A DNA stretch of 64,000 nucleotides from Streptomyces rubellomurinus (GTDB lineage Bacteria > Actinomycetota > Actinomycetes > Streptomycetales > Streptomycetaceae). Both the position numbers and the translations under genes were made by a program. Positions 24,712 to 32,230 of the stretch are shown in pieces. The stretch covers positions 248,001 to 312,000 of the forward strand of contig NZ_JZKH01000001.1 of NCBI RefSeq assembly GCF_000961885.1, in the 5' to 3' direction. Every line of letters begins with the position of its first letter. The stretch's first letter is position 1. The notes below the pieces were generated by a model, which saw nothing but the letters and a program-made list of their open reading frames with translations, was not told where the DNA came from and made no database searches.

Positions 24712-26343
24712 ATGCCCCGCGAGCACGTCGACCAGAGCGGGTCCTACCGCTACCGGCTGGAGCCGCTGTCGCGCACCGACGAGGTGGCGACGGGCCTGGC
24801 GGCCCGGGTCCACGATCCGGCGTGGGCGCTCGCCCGCCAGTGGCAGTTCGGGGAGTTCGCCGGGCAGGACGCCGGCTCGCCCGTCCTGGCCGTGGTCAGC
24901 GGGCGCAGCACCCCGATCTCGGCCTGGCGCCCGGCCGCCGCGCCCGGCGTGCGGGAGGTGCACCCGTGGGTGCCGTACGACCCGGCCTCGGGCCCCCTCG
25001 ACGCCCTGGTGGAGTCGGAGGGCGCCACCGAGCCGGACGAGTACACGCGGGTGGAGGGCGGGGCCCATTTCGTCCGGCTGCTGGACGAGGCGGGGCTGTC
25101 GTCCGCGCTGCCTCGGGTCCTCGCGGTGTACCGCTTCGACCCGGTGCCGGCGCCGTCCGGGCCGCCGGCCGGCCTGGTCACGCTCCTCGCGCCCCGGGTG
25201 CCCGACGCCGGCAAGCTGGCCGCGGACCTGGTCGCCGGTGCGCTGCGGGTGGACGGGCTCGCCGAGGTCGGCGCCCGCTGGCTGGCCTGGTGGCGCGGCA
25301 TCGCACCGGTCGACACCCCGGACACGTTCGATCCGCACCGCTTCGAGCACCGGGCCGACTTCAGCTGCGGCACGAAGGTCTTCCACGCCGAGGAGTACCT
25401 CGGCGACGGCCTGGACTGGTTCAGCGTCGACCTCGATCCGGGCGCCGGCCCGGCGGCCGCGGCGCCGGACCTGCCCTTCAGCCACGAGGTGGTCCCCGCG
25501 ACCGTACGGTTCGGCGGGATCCCGGCCGACCGGTTCTGGGAGATGGAGGACGCCCAGGTCGACTTCGGCGCGGCCGAGGTGTCCGCGCTCGACACCGGGC
25601 GGCTGCTGGTGATCGCCTTCGGCGAGGTCTACGGGAACGACTGGTTCCTCTTCCCGCTGGAGGTGCCGGTCGGTTCGCTGACGACGCTCGACGGCATCGT
25701 GGTCACCGACTCGTTCGGCGACACCCGGACGGTGCGGCGGGCCGGCGGCGCGGACGCGGGCTGGAACCTGTTCACCGTCACCGGCACCGACGACGGCCTG
25801 CTGGTCATGCCCTCGGGGCAGGGCGCGGTGGGCGAGCGGCTGGAGACGGTGCTGCTCGCCCGGGACGAGCTGGCGAACCTCGCGTGGGCGATCGAGAAGT
25901 CGGTCACCGACCTCCGCGGTGAACTCGTCGACCGCCGGGAGCGCTGGCTGCGCACCGCACCGAAGGGCACGCCGTGCACCGCAGCGCAGAGCTCGCAGTC
26001 CAGCGGGACCGGCTCCTACGGGGTGCAGACCGTCGTGCCGGACTACTGGCTGCCGCTGGTGCCGCAGGCGATCGCCCTGGCGTCGATCCGGTTCGTCCTG
26101 GTGCAGCTGAACCAGCCCGGGGCGAGCTCGCAGCCGCTCGGCCGGCTGCTGCGGCCCGACTCGTCCGTGCCCGAGGAGGAGGTGCCGCGCGAAGGGGCGG
26201 AGGTGACCCGCAGCCCGGTGCTGGCGCGCTGGTACGACGGCTCCTGGCACCCGTGGGTCCGGCGGGAGAAGAACCCCGGCTGCGGCGAGAGCTCCAGCGG
26301 GCTGCTCTTCGACATCGTCCGGCCCTCGGAGACCTGGCCCTGA
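24712..26343 (+). CDS. Protein of unknown function (543 aa), second gene of the giant locus
   Basis: Family not recognised. The most distinctive part is the start: YRLEPLSRTDEVATGLAARV followed by HDPAWALARQWQFGEFAGQD (residues ~34-53), a tryptophan/aromatic-rich block. Later features are FSCGTKVFHAEEYLGDGLDW (~residue 220), GNDWFLFPLEVPVGSLTTLD (~305) and a C-terminal WYDGSWHPWVRREKNPGCGE. The chain looks beta-rich and soluble, without signal peptide or membrane segment. The start is 3 bp after the 1791-aa gene's stop, with GGAGGA eight bases before the ATG, so expression is coupled to that TTA-containing gene. It converges with the 954-aa gene. A structural or binding role is easier to imagine than catalysis, but this is inference. 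Confidence 0.9.
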   Translation: MPREHVDQSGSYRYRLEPLSRTDEVATGLAARVHDPAWALARQWQFGEFAGQDAGSPVLAVVSGRSTPISAWRPAAAPGVREVHPWVPYDPASGPLDALVESEGATEPDEYTRVEGGAHFVRLLDEAGLSSALPRVLAVYRFDPVPAPSGPPAGLVTLLAPRVPDAGKLAADLVAGALRVDGLAEVGARWLAWWRGIAPVDTPDTFDPHRFEHRADFSCGTKVFHAEEYLGDGLDWFSVDLDPGAGPAAAAPDLPFSHEVVPATVRFGGIPADRFWEMEDAQVDFGAAEVSALDTGRLLVIAFGEVYGNDWFLFPLEVPVGSLTTLDGIVVTDSFGDTRTVRRAGGADAGWNLFTVTGTDDGLLVMPSGQGAVGERLETVLLARDELANLAWAIEKSVTDLRGELVDRRERWLRTAPKGTPCTAAQSSQSSGTGSYGVQTVVPDYWLPLVPQAIALASIRFVLVQLNQPGASSQPLGRLLRPDSSVPEEEVPREGAEVTRSPVLARWYDGSWHPWVRREKNPGCGESSSGLLFDIVRPSETWP

Positions 26344-26348
26344 CCGGG

Positions 26349-26367
26349 CCGGACCGAGCCGGTCCGG
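26349..26367. terminator. Short hairpin between the convergent arms of the giant locus
   Basis: CCGGACC (26349-26355) pairs with GGTCCGG (26361-26367) around a 5-nt loop, followed by further GGACC repeats. It lies in the 50-bp gap between two convergent stops and could terminate both transcripts. Confidence 0.5.
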
Positions 26368-26393
26368 ACCGGACCGGACCGGGCCGCTTCCGA

Positions 26394-29258
26394 TCACGCG
26401 CCGCCGATCATCCGCTGCGGTGAGAACGCCACCTGGAACGGCGGCCGGAAGACGATCCTCGCGAAGTCCGCCGCGTCCGGGCCCGGCCACGTGCGCGGGT
26501 CCACCAGCCCGGCGGGCGCGGGCGGCTTGCCGTCGACGACCCGCGGGACCACGAAGCCGTTGACCGTCGGCACCTGGTCCCAGGTCAGATCGGCCCAGGA
26601 GGTGAACGCCGACGGCGGGGAGGTCGGCTGGTCGAAGCCGAACTGCACCCCGCGCATCGGCTCGCGCAGCACGAACATCCAGTGCTCGGCCACCGCCTGC
26701 GCGGCCGCCAGACCGGCGAAGCCGTAGAGGTTGGTGCGCTCGTCCACCGGCAGCACGAAGGCCGGCTCCTGCCACCGCACGTCCGGGCCCTCGACGGTGC
26801 GGTCCACCGACTTCGCGGCGAGGACGACGGTGCCCGGGTAGCGGCGCAGCACTTCGCCGCGGATCAGCAGCACCAGCAGGTCGTCGCCCTGGTGGGGGTC
26901 GTGCGAGCCGAGCTCGTCGCCGGTCGCCCAGCGGGCGATCTCGCCGTACCCGGGCCGGGCACCGCCCGGCGGCCAGAACCGCGAGAACGGGGTGCCCGCC
27001 TCGTCGGTCGGGTACTCCCGCCAGCGCAGTTCGCGGTTGAACTCCTGGTTCAGGCCGACCAGCAGGGCCTCCACGAACGCCGGGTTGGGCTCCAGCAGGG
27101 TGGCGGCGTCGTCCGGGAACGCGGAGACGCCCGGGACGGCCCACTCCGGCCACCGGCTGACCAGCTCCGCCGCGATCGGGAACCCGAACTCCGGGTGCGC
27201 CATGATCGGGCGCAGCGGCCGGTCGTCCTCGGTGCGGTCCCGCATCACCGTGGGGCCGAGCAGCGAGACCATCCGGCCCACCTGAAGGGGCACCGGCTGG
27301 ACGGCGTCCCGGACCTCGCCGATGAGCGCCCGGGCGGTCGGCCCCGGGTCGGCCGCCGTGAACAGCGGCGCCGCGAGGGGCTCGACGCTCATCATCCGGC
27401 CGACCCCGCGCACCAGGGCGGGCTGCGTCATCGACCGCGGGTCGCGGTCGGTCGCCGCGGCCTGCGCCTTCACCAACAGGGCCTGGAACTTCTCCCGGGG
27501 GGCGTCGAACTGCTGGAAGTCCCGGTAGTCCTCGGCGAGCATCCGCATCGTGGAGAGGAGCTCGTTGAGGGTCTGGGAGGCGAACACGGCCGACGGGTCG
27601 CCGACGACGGTGGACGTGGCCAGCGGCCCCTGGACCACCTCGGCGGGCGGGGGCAGCTGTGCCTGCTCCGCGCCGGCGAGCCACATCGACGGCAGGGAGG
27701 ACTTCGTCGCCTTCAGGGCCCCGTCGACGAAGGCGTCGGTGGTGAGCACGCCGGCGGCCACGTCCCGCGCAGCCCGTCCCGTCCGGCGGTGCACCGCGCC
27801 GCCGCGGCGGGTCAGCCGGACGAACGCCGTCGAGGCGACGCCGTTCGGCACGGCGGAGGGTGCCAGGGCGTCCGCCAGCGTGCCGCTCCCCGCGCCGGAG
27901 CCGAACACGCCCTGGTAGGGCGAGAGTTCCGGCAGCGCCGCCGCGTCCAGCCCGCCGAGGTGCTTGTCCTGGGCGGCCCGGGCGCTCTCGGTGGCCAGCT
28001 CCGCCGCCGCGAGCAGCCGGTTGGCCTCGGTGACCGCGCCGATCTGCTCCCAGGCGCGGGCCATCAGGAACTCCTGCTCCAGCTGGACGTACCGGGCGCC
28101 GAGGGCGGCCGCGATCCGGTACTTCACCCGCAGGTTCAGCCGGTTCATCCAGCCGTCCTCGGGCACCGCCTGCACACCGGTGTGGTGGCTGCCGTACAGC
28201 GGCGGGGCGACGGCCTTCTCGTCGCGGTCCACCGGGGCTTCGACCCGTGCCGGGTCGTGCCGCAGCCCGGGCGCGTCCAGCTGTCCCCTGAGGATCTCGC
28301 GGAAGCGCAGCATGCTCGCCGGATCGCTCCACTGCTCGTCGGCGGTGTCGGTGCCGGGGACCCGCAGGGCGCCGCGCACGGGGACGGTGAGCCGCGCGGG
28401 GGTGCCGTCCCCGAGCAGGTCGCGCAGCGGCCACGGGCACCGGACGTCGACCGTGCGGCTGCCGAAGTCGGGCAGATTCCGGCTCGCGACGGGCTGGACC
28501 CGGTGGGCGAGGTCCTTGAAGGAGCCGTCGTCCCCCGTGCGGAACCGCCAGGAGTGGTAGACCGGCAGCCGGACCTGCGCCTGCCCCGCGGTCCAGGCCT
28601 GCGCGGCCCCGTCGGCCGGCGGGTCGGCGCCGAGCCCGGCGGCGGCGCCGGCCTTGGTGGCCGGCACCACGCAGGCCAGCCAGCCCCGGTCGGCCTCCAG
28701 TCTGCGCGGGCAGATCAGCCGCGAGACGACGGTGTCCAGACCGGTGCGGACGTCCCGGGTGACGGCGGCCTCCGGTGTGTCGCCGTCCTCGATCCGGGCC
28801 TCGACGTGCGCCCACGCCCACGAGTCGGCCAGGTCCGGCAGCGCGGCTCCCGGGACGTCGACGACGGGCAGCGGGCTCCCCGGCTGCAGGGCGCCCTCGT
28901 CCTCGCGCAGCACCAGCAGCACCAGCCACGGCAGCGTGGCGGGGCCCGGCAGGCTGAGCAGCCACGGCAGCGAGGCGTCCGAGAACTCGACCTGGGCCAG
29001 GTATTCGGCCACGCCGTTCGGGCTGCCGGCGGGGGGCTCCTGCCGGACCACGGCGGCCTGGTCGAACCCGAGGGTGTCGCCCGGCCCGAGCAGTTGGAGG
29101 CTCGGGCCCGGGCGGTCGGGGAAGGTCTCGCCCGGCTGGTCCTTGAGGGTCCGGGTGATCTTGACCGCCGGGTCGAACGACGGCCGTGCCCCGGTGACCG
29201 AGACGGCGTCGGCCAGGGCGCCGAACGTGACGGAGGAGACGAACCAGCGTTGACTCAT
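26394..29258 (-). CDS. Protein of unknown function (954 aa), third gene of the giant locus
   Basis: Family not recognised. The protein opens MSQRWFVSSVTFGALADAVS and contains blocks that look family-conserved: LPWLVLLVLREDEG (~residue 115), VYHSWRFRTGDDGSFKDLAH (~233), PPLYGSHHTG (~355), and AWEQIGAVTEANRLLAAAEL in a helical stretch near residue 400. The C-terminal third has NQEFNRELRWREYPTDEAGT and REPMRGVQFGFDQPTS. There is no signal peptide, membrane helix or nucleotide-binding motif. It begins inside the ATGA overlap with the 926-aa gene (29255-29258), so the two are translationally coupled and both follow that gene's TTA codon. Upstream in-frame codons belong to the other gene's shadow; the ATG at 29258 is clear. 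Confidence 0.9.
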   Translation of the reverse strand: MSQRWFVSSVTFGALADAVSVTGARPSFDPAVKITRTLKDQPGETFPDRPGPSLQLLGPGDTLGFDQAAVVRQEPPAGSPNGVAEYLAQVEFSDASLPWLLSLPGPATLPWLVLLVLREDEGALQPGSPLPVVDVPGAALPDLADSWAWAHVEARIEDGDTPEAAVTRDVRTGLDTVVSRLICPRRLEADRGWLACVVPATKAGAAAGLGADPPADGAAQAWTAGQAQVRLPVYHSWRFRTGDDGSFKDLAHRVQPVASRNLPDFGSRTVDVRCPWPLRDLLGDGTPARLTVPVRGALRVPGTDTADEQWSDPASMLRFREILRGQLDAPGLRHDPARVEAPVDRDEKAVAPPLYGSHHTGVQAVPEDGWMNRLNLRVKYRIAAALGARYVQLEQEFLMARAWEQIGAVTEANRLLAAAELATESARAAQDKHLGGLDAAALPELSPYQGVFGSGAGSGTLADALAPSAVPNGVASTAFVRLTRRGGAVHRRTGRAARDVAAGVLTTDAFVDGALKATKSSLPSMWLAGAEQAQLPPPAEVVQGPLATSTVVGDPSAVFASQTLNELLSTMRMLAEDYRDFQQFDAPREKFQALLVKAQAAATDRDPRSMTQPALVRGVGRMMSVEPLAAPLFTAADPGPTARALIGEVRDAVQPVPLQVGRMVSLLGPTVMRDRTEDDRPLRPIMAHPEFGFPIAAELVSRWPEWAVPGVSAFPDDAATLLEPNPAFVEALLVGLNQEFNRELRWREYPTDEAGTPFSRFWPPGGARPGYGEIARWATGDELGSHDPHQGDDLLVLLIRGEVLRRYPGTVVLAAKSVDRTVEGPDVRWQEPAFVLPVDERTNLYGFAGLAAAQAVAEHWMFVLREPMRGVQFGFDQPTSPPSAFTSWADLTWDQVPTVNGFVVPRVVDGKPPAPAGLVDPRTWPGPDAADFARIVFRPPFQVAFSPQRMIGGA

Positions 29259-32035
29259 CGCGGCAACTCCACCTTCAGGGCGCCGACCGGCCGCTGCGCC
29301 GCCCGCCAGCGGTCGACCCGCTCGGCCGCACGGACGGGGCGGGCGAAGCCCTCCAGCTCGAACAGGCCGGTGCCCGCCAGCCTGCGCCCGTCCGGCGGCG
29401 GCGTCGTCGTCCCGCTGAACCAGTCGGTGTCGACCTCGTAGACGGTCTCGTAGCTGTCGGTGACCCGGTGCCGGGCGCCGGGCCGGACGTCGGTGTCGGA
29501 GAGCACGGCGCCGCTCGGAAGCTCCTCGAAGCCCTGCCGGGTGAGCTGCTGCTCGTCGGTCAGCTCGAAGACCTCGCCGGGGACGAACTGCTCGGTGGTC
29601 CGGTCGACGGGCCGCAGCGGGGTGTCGTCGTGCGCCCCCACGACGGGGACGATCCGCCAGGTCTGCTCGGGGATGTGGACCCGGTGGAAGCGGGTGATCG
29701 CGGTGTCGAGCGGGACGACCTTCTGGCTCACCCGGAACGTCGCGTCGGGGTGGGCGACCTCGCCCTTGGCCAGCGCGGTGTTCGCCTGGTCGGTGAGGCG
29801 CAGCGGGGACCGCTCTCCCGGCGGCCGCGCGGCCGTCCACACGTCGGGCCTGGCGAATGCGGCCAGCAGGAGCGGCAGGATCTCGTCCGCCTTCGGCGCC
29901 ACGGCCGGCGGGGCGCCCCACCGCTCGTCGAAGTCGAGCGAGACGTCCCAGAACAGCACCGAGATGCTGCCGCTGCCGAAGGCGTGCCAGGGCGCCGGGC
30001 CCTCCAGGGTGAAGTCGAGCGCGACGCCGGCCAGCCGGTGGCCGAACGCCAGCACGGCGACGCTCGCGAACACGTGGACCGAGAAGGCGAGGCTCGGCTC
30101 CCACACGAAGAGCGCGTCCAGGCCGAGGGAGCCCTCCACCCCGCAGCCGGCGATCGTCGCGTCCAGGCTCAGTTTCGCGCCGAACTGCAGCGAGTTGGAG
30201 GTGAGCGCGAGGTACGCCTCGGCGCGCAGGCCCAGGCCTCCGCCGCCGAGGTCCATCGCCAGGCGGCGCAGCGCGGGCACGCCGGGCGGTCGGACGAAGC
30301 GCGGGTGGAACCCGCCGGCGGACAGCACGAACGCGGCGTCCTTGCCGCCGCGGAAGAGCAGGTAGAAGTCCCCGGAGACGGGGATGCCGACGATCCACGA
30401 GCCGGTGAGGGAGGCCAGCACCTCCACCTCGGGCACGCCGGGATCGATCGTGCCGAACACCTCGGCCTGCAGCCGGATCAGCGGGACGAGCGGGTCGGGC
30501 AGGCTGATGGTCAGCCGGCCGAGGATCAGGGCCCGCACGGGCTCCGGCAGGTCGAGGACGACGGCGGCGGAGAGCGCGAGGATCCGGCCGCCCCAGGTGA
30601 TCCGGACCATCGGGCCGACGACGAACCGGGAGGGCGCCACCGGGAAGCAGGCCTCCAGCGAACCCGCGATCTCCTGGGCGCGGGCGACCGCGTCGCCCGG
30701 GAAGAGGATGCGGTCGGCGTTGCCGTCCAGGACCAGTTGGCGCAGGTGCTCGTCGTCGGCCCGGCGGTCGAAGCCGAGCAGGCCGCCGACCGCGTCCAGG
30801 GCGAAGCCGAAGCTCAGCTCGATCCCCGGGAACCCGAACTCGGCGCCGAGCAGGACCAGGAACGACAGGTCCCGCCCGGCGACCGGCAGTTGCAGCAGCC
30901 CGAACGCCTTCACCCGCGCGAAGCCGAGGTCGGCGTCCAGCACGCCCGCGTACGCGCCGTCACCGGACGCGCCGGTCTCCAGGACGGATCCGCCGCCGGA
31001 GACCGGCCCGGCGTCGAGCTCGATGCCCATGCCGGTGGGGAAGTCCGCCCGGAGCTGCGCCGGGTCGACGCCGATCCGGTCGGAGCGGAGCCGGAGCGGG
31101 ACGCGCAGGCCGAGGCCGTCGATGGTCGCGTTCAGCGGCAGCACGGGCGGTTTGGCGGTGGCCGCGAAGGTCGGCCGGAGCGCGATGCCGTCCTGGTCCT
31201 CGTCGAGCTCCAGCGCGAACCCGCGGGTGGAGACGCCCGGCAGGTCCAGGCCCACCGGGAGCGCCAGGCGCGCCCCGCCGTCCTGGAACCGCAGGCCCTC
31301 CGCGCGGCTGAGCCGGACGGTGAAGGCGGTCTTCCCGGTCGCCGGGCCGCCGCCGTCGCCCAGGAAGTCGGCGAGCGCGGGCGGCAGGACGGCGGCCTGG
31401 AAGCCCTCGACGCGCAGGTCGACGCCGAGCGGGGCGGTGGGCGAGGCGGTGAGGGTGACGGTCAGGGCGTCCATCGAGACGTGCGGGCCGTCGGCCGGGC
31501 CGATGCCGAACGCGCCCCGCCGGGCGGTGAGGGTGGCCGTCCCGGCCGGTGGCTCGGGTGTGGCGCCGGGGAAGTACGTGGCGACCCAGGCGTCCTGGGG
31601 CGTCCGGATCTCGACGGTCACCGACCAGGGGGCGTTGCCGAGGGTGGGACGGAGGTCGGCGCCCGGCGTGACGACGACGTCGATCGTCGGCCCGCTGTCG
31701 CTCGGCCCGGGGGTCGCCGCGACGACGGCCCGGGCGGCTCCTTCGGTCAGCACCAGGGCCAGGCCCCGCGCGGACTTCGCGTCGCGCTGCCACCCGTGCG
31801 CGCGCACGGGCGATCCGGCGTCGGTGACGTCGCCGAACAGGTCGCGGACCAGCCCGAGTAACGCGTCGTGGTCGGGAAGGGCGGCCAGCGGCTCCAGCAG
31901 CCTGTCCTGCAGGGCCGGGGGCTGGCCGGTGAGCTTGTTCAGCCCGGCCAGCGGGTCGGTGAGCGATCGGACGGCCGCGTCGGCCAGGTGCCAGAGCAGG
32001 CCGGACACGTTCTGCAGGAGTGTCTTCGGGTCCAT
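29255..32035 (-). CDS. DUF6603-like large protein (926 aa), lead gene of the leftward arm
   Basis: A 926-aa, beta-rich protein without signal peptide or membrane helices. Residues ~430-720 match my recollection of DUF6603: repeated strand patterns ending in GGFHPRF, PGVPALRRLAMDLGG, LRAEAYLALTSNSLQFGAKL and WHAFGSGSISVLFWDVSLDF followed by DERWG. Function of that domain is unknown to me. The N-terminal ~400 residues look like further beta-sheet with variable loops. Codon 59 is TTA (31861-31859 on the minus strand), again implying bldA-dependent translation. A GGGAAGG site lies upstream of the ATG. The stop overlaps the next gene as ATGA. The ~195-bp spacer to the galactosidase gene must contain the promoter of this arm. 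Confidence 0.88.
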   Translation of the reverse strand: MDPKTLLQNVSGLLWHLADAAVRSLTDPLAGLNKLTGQPPALQDRLLEPLAALPDHDALLGLVRDLFGDVTDAGSPVRAHGWQRDAKSARGLALVLTEGAARAVVAATPGPSDSGPTIDVVVTPGADLRPTLGNAPWSVTVEIRTPQDAWVATYFPGATPEPPAGTATLTARRGAFGIGPADGPHVSMDALTVTLTASPTAPLGVDLRVEGFQAAVLPPALADFLGDGGGPATGKTAFTVRLSRAEGLRFQDGGARLALPVGLDLPGVSTRGFALELDEDQDGIALRPTFAATAKPPVLPLNATIDGLGLRVPLRLRSDRIGVDPAQLRADFPTGMGIELDAGPVSGGGSVLETGASGDGAYAGVLDADLGFARVKAFGLLQLPVAGRDLSFLVLLGAEFGFPGIELSFGFALDAVGGLLGFDRRADDEHLRQLVLDGNADRILFPGDAVARAQEIAGSLEACFPVAPSRFVVGPMVRITWGGRILALSAAVVLDLPEPVRALILGRLTISLPDPLVPLIRLQAEVFGTIDPGVPEVEVLASLTGSWIVGIPVSGDFYLLFRGGKDAAFVLSAGGFHPRFVRPPGVPALRRLAMDLGGGGLGLRAEAYLALTSNSLQFGAKLSLDATIAGCGVEGSLGLDALFVWEPSLAFSVHVFASVAVLAFGHRLAGVALDFTLEGPAPWHAFGSGSISVLFWDVSLDFDERWGAPPAVAPKADEILPLLLAAFARPDVWTAARPPGERSPLRLTDQANTALAKGEVAHPDATFRVSQKVVPLDTAITRFHRVHIPEQTWRIVPVVGAHDDTPLRPVDRTTEQFVPGEVFELTDEQQLTRQGFEELPSGAVLSDTDVRPGARHRVTDSYETVYEVDTDWFSGTTTPPPDGRRLAGTGLFELEGFARPVRAAERVDRWRAAQRPVGALKVELPR

Positions 32036-32179
32036 CGCCGCTGAGCCTTCCCGGCGGCCGGCCGTCCGGGCGTTGTGCGTGCGCAGGGCCGGACGCTGCG
32101 GCCGTCACCATCCGTGCGCTGGAGCGTCGTCCTCCTTCGACGGTACGTCCGCGGCGGGCGGGGGGCGAGCCCGCGGCGG

Positions 32180-32218
32180 CGGACGGCCCCGGGCGGCCGG
32201 GTGCCGTCCGGGGCCGTC
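32180..32218 (-). terminator. Hairpin terminator of the galactosidase gene
   Basis: GGACGGCCCCGG (32180-32191) pairs perfectly with 32207-32218 around a 15-nt loop, 12 bp beyond the stop of the leftward glycosidase gene. Confidence 0.7.
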
Positions 32219-32230
32219 CTCGGCGGTCGG

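Noticed and set aside
19693..28965. A 3090-codon open frame on the minus strand across the giant locus
   Set aside because: It lies antisense to genes with conserved motifs, is Arg/Gly/Pro-rich as expected from the complement of GC-biased codons, and has no recognisable domain.
19333..32035. Contractile injection system, type VI secretion or Tc-toxin locus
   Set aside because: No sheath, tube, baseplate, VgrG, AAA unfoldase or RHS-repeat signatures are visible in the four proteins or neighbours.
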